DNA from: Rubrivivax sp. | Lineage (GTDB): Bacteria; Pseudomonadota; Gammaproteobacteria; Burkholderiales; Burkholderiaceae_C | Length of the DNA: 64,000 nucleotides | Direction of reading: 5' to 3' | Assembly (NCBI GenBank): GCA_030653385.1 | Contig: JAURZM010000025.1 | Location: 186,001-250,000 of the forward strand | In this document: positions 34,009 through 42,817 of the stretch, piece by piece | Layout: each line of letters opens with the position of its first letter | Position numbering within the stretch: position 1 is the first letter of the stretch | Position numbers and translations under genes: made by a program | The notes under the pieces: generated by a model | The model's input: the letters and a program-made list of their open reading frames with translations, nothing else | Told to the model about the DNA's origin: nothing | Database searches by the model: none

Positions 34009-35286
34009 ATGCCCGAGAACACCCCGATCCCCGATCCGTCCGAACAGCCGAAACAGGCCGACGAGGCCCTGGCCGTGCCCGAAACGGCGTCGGCTCCCGA
34101 GCCTGTGGTCGAGCCTGTTATCGAGCCTCTTGCGACTGAAGCCGCGCCCGAAGCAGCGCCTGAAGCCGTCAGCGCTGCCGTCGATGGCGCTGTGGATGCG
34201 GATGCCGCAGCCGAAGCACCGGCAGCAGCAACGGGTGCCGAAGCAGCGGATGCAGCTGCCGAGCCTTCCGCACCCGCCGAGCCCCCGGCCCCCGCCGCAC
34301 CGCCCATCGCCGACCTCTCACCCGCCGCTTGCGCTGCGCTGCTGGCGCAGCACTTCCCGGCGCTCTTCGGTGCCGGCCGCATGCTGCCGATCAAGCTGCG
34401 CATCCAGGCCGACATCCAGCAGCGGGTGCCGGGTGTCTTCAACAAGAAGTCGCTGTCGATCTTCCTGCACCGGCACACCACCAGCACGGCCTACATCAAG
34501 GCGCTGGTGAACTCGCCGCACCGCTTCGACCTGGACGGTCAGCCGGCCGGCGAGATGGCGCAGGAACACAAGGACGCGGGGGTCGTGGAACTCGACAGGC
34601 GCCTGGCCATCGTGCAGGCGCGGCGTGTGGCCGAACGCGAGGCGCAGCGCCAGGCGCGCCGGCCCTCTGCGCAGCCTGCGCCCTCCGCGCCCGCCGCAGC
34701 GGCGGCCGGCGACACACAGACCCCGCCGGCCGAAGGTGCGCCGCCACAGCCCAGGCCACCTCGCCCGCCGCGTGCCGACCGCCCGCCAAGGCCCGACCGC
34801 CACGCCCGCCCCGACCGGCCACCGCGTGCGCCGGGTGCCGAGCCTGCACCTCGGGCCGATCGCCCACCGCGTGCGGACCGCCCACCGCGTGCCGAAGCAC
34901 CTGCACACTCGGCTCCGGCACCGCAGCCCGTCGCCACGCCGCAGCCCGCCGCGCCGCTGACGCCGGAACAGATTGCCGACAACGAAGCACGCCGCGGCCG
35001 CGCCGCGCTGCTGCGGGCGTTCGAGACCACGACGCTGACACGCAGCAATTTCTGCGCGCTGAAAGGTTTGAAGGACGAGGTGCTCGAAGCCCAGCTGGTG
35101 CAGGCCCGTGCCGAACGCCAGCTGCAGCCGCCCCCGGCTTTCGACCGCGAGCGGGACCGCGAAAATGATCGCGACCGCGCGCAGCGGCCGGGTCCGCAGG
35201 GTGCACCCCGTGGCCCTGATCGCGGGCCGCGCCGTGATGCACCGGGCCGCCCGGGTGGTCCGCGGTCCGGCAGGCCTTCGCGCTAG
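34009..35286 (+). CDS. proQ: ProQ/FinO-family RNA chaperone with long disordered arms
   Basis: A 425-residue protein. The ProQ/FinO RNA-binding domain lies at about 104-205 ('ALLAQHFPALFGAGRMLPIK', 'GVFNKKSLSIFLHRHTTSTA', 'LVNSPHRFDLDG'). It is flanked by an acidic Ala/Glu/Pro-rich N-terminal arm (about 1-103) and a basic Pro/Arg-rich region with repeated R-P-P-R/A-D-R units (about 245-300), then a second helical segment ('DNEARRGRAALLRAFETTTL') and an Arg/Gly-rich tail. It binds structured sRNAs and mRNA 3' ends in relatives. A TTGACA at 33965-33970 could be its -35, but no good -10 was found. Confidence 0.85.
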   Translation: MPENTPIPDPSEQPKQADEALAVPETASAPEPVVEPVIEPLATEAAPEAAPEAVSAAVDGAVDADAAAEAPAAATGAEAADAAAEPSAPAEPPAPAAPPIADLSPAACAALLAQHFPALFGAGRMLPIKLRIQADIQQRVPGVFNKKSLSIFLHRHTTSTAYIKALVNSPHRFDLDGQPAGEMAQEHKDAGVVELDRRLAIVQARRVAEREAQRQARRPSAQPAPSAPAAAAAGDTQTPPAEGAPPQPRPPRPPRADRPPRPDRHARPDRPPRAPGAEPAPRADRPPRADRPPRAEAPAHSAPAPQPVATPQPAAPLTPEQIADNEARRGRAALLRAFETTTLTRSNFCALKGLKDEVLEAQLVQARAERQLQPPPAFDRERDRENDRDRAQRPGPQGAPRGPDRGPRRDAPGRPGGPRSGRPSR

Positions 35287-35340
35287 TTTTCGCGCCAGGC
35301 CTTCGCCCCGTACCCCGCCCGGCAGTCGAGAGCACGGCGC

Positions 35341-36540
35341 ATGCAGCCGGCCCTGGTGGTCATCGCCGCCGGCGTGTGTGCGGCGCTGCACGTGGGCAAG
35401 CTGGCGCCGGCCATCAACACGCTGCAGCAGGCGCTGGGCATGAGCCTGGTGGAGGCCGGTTTCCTGCTGTCGCTGGTGCAGGTGGCCGGCATGAGCCTGG
35501 GCCTGGCCTTCGGCGCCTGGGCCGACACCCTGGGGGCCCGGCGCAGCGTCATCGGCGGGCTCGTGGCCCTGGGCCTGGCCAGCGTGGCCGGCGGCCTGTC
35601 GCCCGGGGTGCCGGCGCTGATGGCGCTGCGGGTGCTGGAAGGTTTCGGCTTTCTGCTGGTGGTGCTGCCGGCGCCGGGCCTTTTGCGGTCTTTGGTGCCA
35701 CCGCAGCGGCTGAGCGCGCTGCTCGGGCTGTGGGGCAGCTACATGCCCACGGCCACCGCGCTGGCCTTGTTGTGCGGGCCCTTGTTCATGGACGCGCTGG
35801 GCTGGCGCGCCTGGTGGTGGCTGCTGGGCGCGCTGTCGCTGGCCATGGCGGCAGTGGTGGCACGAACCGTGGCACCGAAGGATGCACCTGCGGCAGCACC
35901 GGACAAGCAGCGATCCACCGGTGCCTGGTTCGGCACCCTGCGCCAGACCCTGTCGGCCAGCGGACCGTGGCTGGTGGCGCTGCTCTTTGCCGTCTACTCC
36001 AGCCAGTGGCTGGCGGTGATCGGTTTCCTGCCCACCATCTACCTGCAGGCCGGTGTGGCGTCGGCGGCCACCGGTGTGCTGACGGCGCTGGCGGCGGCAG
36101 CCAACATCGTGGGCAATGTGGCCTCGGGGCGGCTGCTGCAGCGGGGTGTGCCCGTGCAGCGGCTGCTGGTGATCGGCTTTGTCACGATGGCCCTGGCCGC
36201 TGTGCTGGCCTTCGCCACGACAGCCGCACCACCGGCCCTGCGCTATGCCGCGGTGCTGCTGTTTTCAGGTGTCGGCGGCCTGATCCCGGGCACGCTGTTT
36301 TCCCTGGTGCTGCGTGTGGCACCGCACGAACGCTGCGTGGCGGCCACCGTGGGCTGGATGCAGCAGTGGTCATCGGCCGGCCAGTTTGTCGGCCCGCCCG
36401 TGGTGGCTGCGCTGGCCAGCCAGCTGGGTGGCTGGCAATGGACCTGGGTGGCCACCGGGGCGTGCTCTGCTGCAGGCGTGGCGCTGACGCTGCTGTTGAC
36501 GCGCCGTCTGCGTTTTGCTCAGGCTGGCGGCAGCCCCTGA
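35341..36540 (+). CDS. MFS transporter (CynX/NimT-like)
   Basis: A 399-residue major facilitator with about 12 TM helices and no signal peptide. The A-loop 'GAWADTLGARRS' (GxxxDxxGxR) between TM2 and TM3 is present. The general sequence fits the cyanate/2-nitroimidazole-type transporter group, but substrate prediction is not safe. Its stop overlaps the convergent acetyltransferase gene by 22 bp, with no room for separate terminators. Confidence 0.83.
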   Translation: MQPALVVIAAGVCAALHVGKLAPAINTLQQALGMSLVEAGFLLSLVQVAGMSLGLAFGAWADTLGARRSVIGGLVALGLASVAGGLSPGVPALMALRVLEGFGFLLVVLPAPGLLRSLVPPQRLSALLGLWGSYMPTATALALLCGPLFMDALGWRAWWWLLGALSLAMAAVVARTVAPKDAPAAAPDKQRSTGAWFGTLRQTLSASGPWLVALLFAVYSSQWLAVIGFLPTIYLQAGVASAATGVLTALAAAANIVGNVASGRLLQRGVPVQRLLVIGFVTMALAAVLAFATTAAPPALRYAAVLLFSGVGGLIPGTLFSLVLRVAPHERCVAATVGWMQQWSSAGQFVGPPVVAALASQLGGWQWTWVATGACSAAGVALTLLLTRRLRFAQAGGSP

Positions 36541-37217
36541 AGCCAGGGCAGCGGGTCTTTCATCGCGGCTTCGAAACCCTGCACGAACCGGCCCACGTGC
36601 AGGCCGTCCATCAGCGCGTGGTGCACCTCCACCGACAGCGGCATCCAGCGGCGTGTGGCATCGGCCGGGCCCTCGGCGTCGATGCGGCCGAAGGCCAGCT
36701 TCGGGATCGAGTCTTCGAAGGCACCGTCACGGGCATGCGTGAAGCTCGTGAAGTGCATCCACGGCAGCGTGGTGAAGTGCAGCTGCGCGGCATCGCCCAC
36801 CCGCGGGTCGAAGGCCTGCTCGCCAGCGCGCATGCCCACGATGGCCGGTGCGCCCGTGGCCACGAAGTCGGCAAAGCTGTCGGCGTGCGGCAGGTAGGCA
36901 AAGCCGAAGCTTTCGTCGGCACGCAGCACCGTGGTGCTGCCGTGCACCACGTCCATCACCATCACGCGACCCTGCTGCAGGCGGTAGCGAAAGGGCGCCA
37001 GCCGGTTGGCCAGTTGCAGCGCGATGAAGTGGCAGGCCAGCGTCACCGTGCCCACACCGGCCTGGGCCAGCGCGGGCTTCAGCGCCGTCACGTCGATGCG
37101 CGTGCAGATGCTGAAGTGGGGTTTGGCGAAGCCGCGAAAAAACTCGAAGGCCTTGCGGCGCGGCCAGTCGGCCAGCTTCAGTTCTTGGGGCGTGTTCTCA
37201 GGCATGTTCTCGTTCAT
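36519..37217 (-). CDS. Chloramphenicol acetyltransferase-like (CAT type A fold) acyltransferase
   Basis: A 232-residue protein with the CAT fold. The catalytic His motif H-H-A-L-M-D-G is at 199-205 ('EVHHALMDGLHVGRF'), 'FSICTRIDVTALK' and 'FRYRLQQGRVMVMDVVH' match the family, and 'FTSFTHARDGAFEDSIPKL' the substrate loop. Length is close to the 213-220 residues of classical CATs. Chromosomal homologues are not all resistance enzymes, so drug acetylation should not be assumed. The start is ATG 37217, with ATG 37205 as an alternative. Confidence 0.83.
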   Translation of the reverse strand: MNENMPENTPQELKLADWPRRKAFEFFRGFAKPHFSICTRIDVTALKPALAQAGVGTVTLACHFIALQLANRLAPFRYRLQQGRVMVMDVVHGSTTVLRADESFGFAYLPHADSFADFVATGAPAIVGMRAGEQAFDPRVGDAAQLHFTTLPWMHFTSFTHARDGAFEDSIPKLAFGRIDAEGPADATRRWMPLSVEVHHALMDGLHVGRFVQGFEAAMKDPLPWLQGLPPA

Positions 37218-37280
37218 GGGGGCATTCTTCACCAGCCCGGGCGCTACAGTGTCCTGGCTGTCCAACCACCGAAGACTTGC

Positions 37281-38129
37281 ATGCTGATCACCATCGAGCC
37301 CGGCGTTCAACTCTTTGTCGACATCGAAGGCGCGGGCCTGGTGCCCGACGGCGCGCAGATGCGGGCCAAGCCCACGCTGATCCTGCTGCACGGCGGCCCG
37401 GGTTACGACCACTCCAGCTTCAAACCCCTGTTCAGCCAACTGGCCGACGTGGCGCAACTCGTCTACGTCGACCACCGCGGCCATGGCCGCAGCAGCCGCC
37501 GCCCGGCGACCGAATGGACACTGGACACCTTTGCCGACGACGTGGTGCGCCTGTGTGACGCGCTGGGCATCGTCAAACCGGTGGTGCTGGGGCAGAGCTT
37601 CGGCGGTTTTGTCGCGCAGCGTTACCTGGCGCGTCACCCGGCGCACCCGGGCAGGGTCATCCTGTCCAGCACCAGCCACCACATGGGGCTGGACCGCAAG
37701 CTGGCGATGTTCGAGCAACTCGGCGGTGCGGCAGCACGCGAAGCCGCACAGGCCTTCTGGACCGAACCGAACGCAAGCAACTGGGCGCTGTACCAGCAGC
37801 TGTGCACGCCGCTGTACAACACCCGAGCGCCGGCCGACCCGCTGGCGCGTGAACGTACGCTGTTCAACACCGAGATCCTGTTCACGTCGGCCAGCGGCGA
37901 GCAGCGCACGATGCAGCTGCTGTCCGGCCTGGCGCGGGTGCAGTGCCCCGTGCTGGTGATGGCAGGCGTTGCCGACCCGGTGACACCGCTGGCCGATGCG
38001 CAGGACATCGCTGCCGCCATCCCCGCGCCGTGGGGCCGCCTGGTCACCTTTGCCGACGCCGGCCACGGCGCCTGGCGCGACCAGCCCGAGCAGGCCATGC
38101 AGGTGATTCGCAACTTCGTTGCCGGCTGA
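37281..38129 (+). CDS. Alpha/beta hydrolase, proline iminopeptidase-like
   Basis: A 282-residue hydrolase. The oxyanion motif HGGPG is at 37-41 ('LLHGGPGYDHSSF'), the nucleophile Ser106 in 'GQSFGG', the acid Asp in 'AGVADPVTP' and His in 'DAGHGAW' near the C-terminus. HGGPG followed by 'YVDHRGHGRSS' is typical of proline iminopeptidases and related peptidases/esterases. No signal peptide, so cytosolic. A TACAGT -10-like element is at 37245-37250. Confidence 0.85.
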   Translation: MLITIEPGVQLFVDIEGAGLVPDGAQMRAKPTLILLHGGPGYDHSSFKPLFSQLADVAQLVYVDHRGHGRSSRRPATEWTLDTFADDVVRLCDALGIVKPVVLGQSFGGFVAQRYLARHPAHPGRVILSSTSHHMGLDRKLAMFEQLGGAAAREAAQAFWTEPNASNWALYQQLCTPLYNTRAPADPLARERTLFNTEILFTSASGEQRTMQLLSGLARVQCPVLVMAGVADPVTPLADAQDIAAAIPAPWGRLVTFADAGHGAWRDQPEQAMQVIRNFVAG

Positions 38130-38150
38130 GCCGATCAGCCTTCAGCCGTT

Positions 38151-38174
38151 CAGCAGGTCAGCAGGTCAGCAAGT
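38151..38174. repeat. Tandem 8-bp repeat, three units
   Basis: CAGCAGGT is repeated at 38151-38158 and 38159-38166, and a third unit CAGCAAGT (one mismatch) follows at 38167-38174. The array spans the stop codon (TCA, 38166-38168, minus strand) of the small gene and lies in the short gap after the alpha/beta hydrolase. Slippage here would change the last codons of the small protein. Confidence 0.7.
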
Positions 38175-38420
38175 CAAAAGCTGCGACTGCGAACGGATCA
38201 GCTCACGCGCCCGGTTCATCGCGTAGTGCATGGCTTCGTCCGGCGAACGCCAGCGGTAGCCGCAGGCCAGGCTGTCGTCGCGAAAGGCTTCGTTGTGGCG
38301 GCCCTGGATACCCCTCACGCGGTTGACGATCAGCGCCGCCAGGTAGCCTTCGCCTTTGGGTGCTTCGACGGCGCCCACGAAGATGCGGTAGTCGCCTTCC
38401 TGGCATTCATTGAATCGCAT
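38166..38420 (-). CDS. Small conserved hypothetical protein
   Basis: An 84-residue soluble protein, 'MRFNECQEGDYRIFVGAVEA' onward, ending 'NRARELIRSQSQLLTC'. It has a strand-rich first half and a helix at the end. Start: ATG 38420 with AGGAC 6-7 nt upstream; the ORF extends further, but without a ribosome binding site. I do not recognise a named domain. Neighbours are unrelated in orientation. Confidence 0.65.
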   Translation of the reverse strand: MRFNECQEGDYRIFVGAVEAPKGEGYLAALIVNRVRGIQGRHNEAFRDDSLACGYRWRSPDEAMHYAMNRARELIRSQSQLLTC

Positions 38421-38460
38421 CGCCTGTCCTGTCTTTGCATGGAAACGGGCGCGATCATGT

Positions 38461-38520
38461 TCCCACCTTTCGGGTGGGCCCATCCCCTGCCAGGGGGAGA
38501 ACCTCCTTCTGGGGGACATG
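38461..38520. other. C/G-rich structured stretch upstream of the tricorn gene
   Basis: Three consecutive small foldbacks occur: CCCACC/GGTGGG (38462-38467/38473-38478), CCCC/GGGG (38484-38487/38493-38496) and CCTCC...GGGGG-type pairing around 38502-38515. They sit between the divergent small gene and the tricorn protease. They could be a leader structure or multiple operator-like elements. The rest of 38421-38595 shows nothing else. Confidence 0.3.
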
Positions 38521-38595
38521 CCCGATGAGCGCGCTGCAGGCCACGTGGGATGATGTTTTTTCAGCCGCCCTGGCTGCACCCACGCCCTGCCCACC

Positions 38596-41500
38596 ATGAG
38601 CACAAGTTCCTCCGCGCCCGAGCACAGCGTGCCGGCCTACCTGCGTCAACCCAGCCTGCAAGGCGACACCGTCGTCTTTGTCAGTGACGACGACCTGTGG
38701 CGTGTGTCCACCAACGGCGGCATCGCCCAGCGCCTGACGGCGGGCTTGTCGGAAGCGGGCACACCCTGCCTGTCACCTTGCGGACGCTGGCTGGCCTACA
38801 CCGGCCGCGACGAACAACACGCCGAGGTCTGGCTGATGCCCGCGGCCGGCGGCGCCACGCGCCGTTTGACGTGGCTGGGCAGCGAACTGGCGGTGCGCGG
38901 ATTCACGCCCGAAGGCCACATCGTCTTCTGCAGCAACCATGGGCAGCCCTTTTTCCGCAATTGGCACGCCTTCACGCTGGCCATCGGCGGGGGCCAGCCC
39001 GAACGGGTGCCGCTGGGGCAGATCGACCACCTGTCCTTCAGCAGCACCGGCCGGCGGGTCATCGGCCGCAACACCGGCGACCCGGCACGCTGGAAGCGTT
39101 ACCGCGGTGGTCGTGTCGGGCAGTTGTGGGTCGAAGACGAAACCGGCGGCAGCTTCACGCGGCTGGCCAGCTTGCCGGGCAACCCGACGACGCCGATGTG
39201 GATCGGCGCGCGCATCCACTTCGTCAGCGACAGCAGCGGTGTCGGCAACCTGTGGTCCTGTCTGCCCGACGGCAGCGACCTGCACCAGCACACGCAGCAC
39301 ACCGAGCACTACGCACGCACGGCGGCCAGCGACGGCCAGCGCATCGTCTACGCCTGCGGTGCCGAGCTGTGGCTCTTCGACCCCGCCAGCGACACTTCGG
39401 CGCGCATCGAGATTCAGGTGCCCAGCGGCCGCACGCAGACCGCGCGACGCTTCGTCGCGGCATCGGACCACCTGCAAGGCATGGCCGTGCACCCGCAGGG
39501 CCACAGCCTGGCGCTGGAGTCACGCGGCCAGCTGTTCACGATGGCGCTGTGGGAAGGCGCGGTGCGCCGCCACGGCCATGGCAGCGGGCGTCGCCGGCTG
39601 GGCCAGTGGCTGGCCGACGGGCAGACGCTGGTCTGCGCCAGTGATGCCTCCGGCGAAGAGCGCATCGAGGTCATCGGCACTGCCGGATCGACCGAGCTGC
39701 CGTGGGAGCTGGGCCGCATCACCGCGCTGCGCGCCGCACCACAAGGCACACAAGTGGCCATCGCCAACCACCGCAACGAACTGTGGGTGGGCGACACGGC
39801 CGGCGGTGCGCTCAAGCGCATCGACCACAGCAACTTCGGACGTTTCGAAGACCCGGTGTGGTCACCGTGTGGTGGCTGGTTGGCCTGCACAAAAGCCACC
39901 AGCATGCGCCACACCGCCATCCTGCTGGCAGAAGTGGCCAGCGGCCACACGCTGCTGGCCACCCAGCCCGAGTTCAGGGACTACGCACCGGCCTTCGACC
40001 CCGAGGGCCGATACCTGTATTTCCTGTCGCTGCGCACCTACGACCCGGTGTACGACGCGGTGCAGTTCGAGCTGAGCTTTCCGCGTGCCGCCAGGCCCTA
40101 CCTGATCGCGCTGCAGGCCGGCGGTCCACCGCCCTTCGAGCCCAGCCCCAAGGGCATGAAAAACAGCGGCCCGCACGGCGAAGACAAGCCCGCCGATGAC
40201 AAGGCAGGCCCGACGGCCCTGCCCGCCATCGAAACCGAAGGCCTGGCGCGGCGCGTGGCCGCTTTCCCGGTGCCCGAAGGCCGCTTCGGCCAACTGGCCG
40301 GTGTGGCACGCCGCAAGGTGGTGTGGACCGCTTTGCCCATCGCCGGTGCGCACGGCCGCGGTGGCCACAAAGAAGGACCGGGCAAGCTGGAAGTGTTCGA
40401 CTTCGACACCGCCGAAGTGAACACGCTGATGCCGCAGGCCGACCACTTCGTGCTGGCGGCCGACGCGCACACGCTCATCGTGCGCACGGGCAAGGCGCTG
40501 AAGGCCATCGACGCCACGCGGCCCACCGACGACCGCCCCAAAACCAAGGGTGACAAACCCGGGCGCGACAGCGGCCTCATCGACCTGTCGCGGGTGCGTG
40601 TGGCCGTGTTACCGGCCGACGAGTGGGCGCAGATGCTGGCCGAGGTGGGCCGCCTGCAGCGCGACCACTTCTGGGTCGAAGACATGTCGGGCATCAACTG
40701 GCTGGCGGTGTGTGAACGTTACCGCCGGCTGCTGCCGCGGGTGGCCACCCGCGCCGAACTGTCCGACCTGATCTGGGAACTGCAGGGCGAGCTGGGTACC
40801 TCGCACGCCTACGAAATGGGCGGTGACCACCGCAAGCCACCAGCCGTGGCGCTGGGCCACCTGGCGGCCGATTTGAGGCCCTCGGCGGCGGCCGACGGCG
40901 GTTGGCAGATCGTGCAAACGGTGCAAGGCGACGCCTGGGACCGCACGGCCGATTCACCGCTCAATGCAGTGGGCGTGTCCGCCGTCACCGGCGAAGCCGG
41001 CGAACGCATCGTGGCCGTGGGCGGGCAGCCGGTGAGCCGCACGGAACCGCCACAGGCCCTGCTGGTGCACCAGTCGGGCAACAAGGTGGCGCTGACCTTG
41101 GCTAACGAACAAGGTGTGCAGCGCGACGTGCTCATCACCACACTCGCCGACGAAGCGCCCGCGCGTTACCGCGAGTGGGTCGAACGCAACCGCGCCTGGG
41201 TGCACGAACACAGCGGCGGCCGTGTCGGTTACGTTCACCTGCCCGACATGATGAGTGCCGGCTTTGCCGAGTTCCACCGCTACTTCGGCACCGAATGCGA
41301 CCGCGACGCGCTGGTGGTGGACGTGCGCTACAACCGCGGCGGCCACGTCAGCCAGCTGCTGCTGGAGAAGGTGGCACGCAAGCGCATCGCCTGGACCTTG
41401 CAGCGCTGGGGGCAACCCAGCAGCTACCCCGACGAAGCCCCGGCCGGTGCCGTGGTGGCCCTGACCAACGAACACGCCGGCAGCGACGGCGACATCTTCA

Positions 41501-41829
41501 GCCACTGCTTCAAGCTGATGGGCATCGGCACGCTGGTGGGCCAGCGCACCTGGGGCGGTGTCATCGGGATCTGGCCGCGCCATCAACTCATCGACGGGTC
41601 TGAAACAACCCAGCCCGAGTACAGCTTCTGGTTCAAGGACGTCGGCTTCGGCGTCGAGAACTTCGGCACCGAGCCGCAGGTGGTGGTGGCCAATCCACCG
41701 CAGGACAATGCGTTTGTGGGGCCGGCACAAGACCGGCAGCTGGCGGTGGCGGTGCAGCAGGCTTTGCAGGCCGCACCAGCCGCTGGCAAACCCTGGCCGG
41801 ACTTCGGTCCGAAGCCCCGGCTGGGGTGA
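38596..41829 (+). CDS. Tricorn-type protease (S41 family)
   Basis: A 1077-residue giant peptidase with the full tricorn order: a six-bladed beta-propeller (about 20-330), a seven-bladed propeller (about 330-640), a C1 core with Ser736-His737 ('GTSHAYEMGG'), a PDZ domain (about 765-860), and a C2 core with the nucleophile Ser963-Asp964 ('HAGSDGDIFSH') and 'VENFGTEP' carrying the S1-charge Glu. Numbering is almost the same as archaeal tricorn (Ser745/His746/Ser965). It cleaves peptides made by other proteases. There is no signal peptide, so cytosolic. No tricorn-interacting factor gene is adjacent except possibly the proline iminopeptidase-like hydrolase (37281), which resembles factor F1. Confidence 0.92.
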   Translation: MSTSSSAPEHSVPAYLRQPSLQGDTVVFVSDDDLWRVSTNGGIAQRLTAGLSEAGTPCLSPCGRWLAYTGRDEQHAEVWLMPAAGGATRRLTWLGSELAVRGFTPEGHIVFCSNHGQPFFRNWHAFTLAIGGGQPERVPLGQIDHLSFSSTGRRVIGRNTGDPARWKRYRGGRVGQLWVEDETGGSFTRLASLPGNPTTPMWIGARIHFVSDSSGVGNLWSCLPDGSDLHQHTQHTEHYARTAASDGQRIVYACGAELWLFDPASDTSARIEIQVPSGRTQTARRFVAASDHLQGMAVHPQGHSLALESRGQLFTMALWEGAVRRHGHGSGRRRLGQWLADGQTLVCASDASGEERIEVIGTAGSTELPWELGRITALRAAPQGTQVAIANHRNELWVGDTAGGALKRIDHSNFGRFEDPVWSPCGGWLACTKATSMRHTAILLAEVASGHTLLATQPEFRDYAPAFDPEGRYLYFLSLRTYDPVYDAVQFELSFPRAARPYLIALQAGGPPPFEPSPKGMKNSGPHGEDKPADDKAGPTALPAIETEGLARRVAAFPVPEGRFGQLAGVARRKVVWTALPIAGAHGRGGHKEGPGKLEVFDFDTAEVNTLMPQADHFVLAADAHTLIVRTGKALKAIDATRPTDDRPKTKGDKPGRDSGLIDLSRVRVAVLPADEWAQMLAEVGRLQRDHFWVEDMSGINWLAVCERYRRLLPRVATRAELSDLIWELQGELGTSHAYEMGGDHRKPPAVALGHLAADLRPSAAADGGWQIVQTVQGDAWDRTADSPLNAVGVSAVTGEAGERIVAVGGQPVSRTEPPQALLVHQSGNKVALTLANEQGVQRDVLITTLADEAPARYREWVERNRAWVHEHSGGRVGYVHLPDMMSAGFAEFHRYFGTECDRDALVVDVRYNRGGHVSQLLLEKVARKRIAWTLQRWGQPSSYPDEAPAGAVVALTNEHAGSDGDIFSHCFKLMGIGTLVGQRTWGGVIGIWPRHQLIDGSETTQPEYSFWFKDVGFGVENFGTEPQVVVANPPQDNAFVGPAQDRQLAVAVQQALQAAPAAGKPWPDFGPKPRLG

Positions 41830-41850
41830 AGCGCAGCCAGCCGCGGCGCG

Positions 41851-42810
41851 CTACAGCGCGCGTGTGCTGGCCTGCGCCAGATAAAACCACTCGTGCCCCG
41901 GCTGCGCCGACACATCGGGGAACACGATGTAGCCGGCCTGCGGTGCCCGCACCTCGCTGCCGTCGGCACGCACCGCGATCAGCTCACCTTCGGCCAGCGG
42001 GTCGAAGCTGGTCCAGGTCTTGACGAAGCGGTCGCCCTCGGCGTGGCGGTCGATGACCTCGGCCAGGTTCAGGCACTCGAACGGTTTCTGCGGCGGCGCC
42101 AGCGGCAGGTCGGCCAGGCCCAGCAGCGCCAGGGTCTGGTGGATGGCGTGGGTGGCCACGTCTTCACCCGCCGGGTCGTCGTGCTGGCCACATTCCAGCG
42201 TGATGCCGTAAGCGCCCTGGCTGCGCATGTACTCGGTGGTGCCCACGCCGTAGCTCGGGTCTTCGTGCACACCGCCGGCGGTCAGGCCACGTGCCTTGCG
42301 CCGCGCCAGGCCGTCGGCATACGACGACATCCAGCCTTCGACGATGCGGCTGGGCCCGACGTGCGCCGCCAGCCGCGCTTCGGCGGCTTCGTGTGCAAAG
42401 GGCTCCAGCAAGCCGCGGTTGTCGGCCGGTCCGCGCATCACGAAAGGCTGGCCGGGGCTGCGGAAGCTGTGCAGGTCCAGCAGCACCTCGTGTTGCGCCA
42501 GCAGCGGGCAGAGCACGTTGGCGATGCGGTCCTCGAAGTCCTGCGGCGTGGCGGTGGGCTGCAGGCGCCGGTTCAGGTTGCGGTCGCCCATCCGGCGCAT
42601 GTGGTTGTAGGCCAGCGGGTTGCACACCGGCACGAAGGTGACGCTGCCGCGCACGATCTCGATGTCGCTGCTGTCGATCTGCGCCAGCACACGCCGGATG
42701 CCCTTGGTGCCCGCCGTTTCGTTGCCGTGCACCGCGCCGGTGACGATGAGCCGCGGGCCGGGTGCCAGGCCGCTGATCTGGTGGATGCGCAGGTTCTGGT
42801 TGCTGATCAT
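41851..42810 (-). CDS. Succinylglutamate desuccinylase/aspartoacylase-family protein
   Basis: A 319-residue M14-like zinc amidohydrolase. Ligands His28 and Glu31 ('TGAVHGNETAGTKGI') and His114 ('LLDLHSF') are present, as is 'PVCNPLAYNHMRRMGDRNLNR' for the substrate carboxylate. The family removes acyl groups from N-acyl amino acids; this subgroup is not assigned to a fixed substrate. The ATG at 42810 lies 7 bp after purC, so the two are co-transcribed. The ORF extends 14 codons upstream into purC. Confidence 0.83.
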   Translation of the reverse strand: MISNQNLRIHQISGLAPGPRLIVTGAVHGNETAGTKGIRRVLAQIDSSDIEIVRGSVTFVPVCNPLAYNHMRRMGDRNLNRRLQPTATPQDFEDRIANVLCPLLAQHEVLLDLHSFRSPGQPFVMRGPADNRGLLEPFAHEAAEARLAAHVGPSRIVEGWMSSYADGLARRKARGLTAGGVHEDPSYGVGTTEYMRSQGAYGITLECGQHDDPAGEDVATHAIHQTLALLGLADLPLAPPQKPFECLNLAEVIDRHAEGDRFVKTWTSFDPLAEGELIAVRADGSEVRAPQAGYIVFPDVSAQPGHEWFYLAQASTRAL

Positions 42811-42817
42811 GTCGAGC

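Noticed and set aside
36519..37217. Antibiotic (chloramphenicol) resistance gene
   Set aside because: The CAT fold and HHxxxDG motif are present, but chromosomal homologues have varied substrates and there is no mobile element or resistance context.
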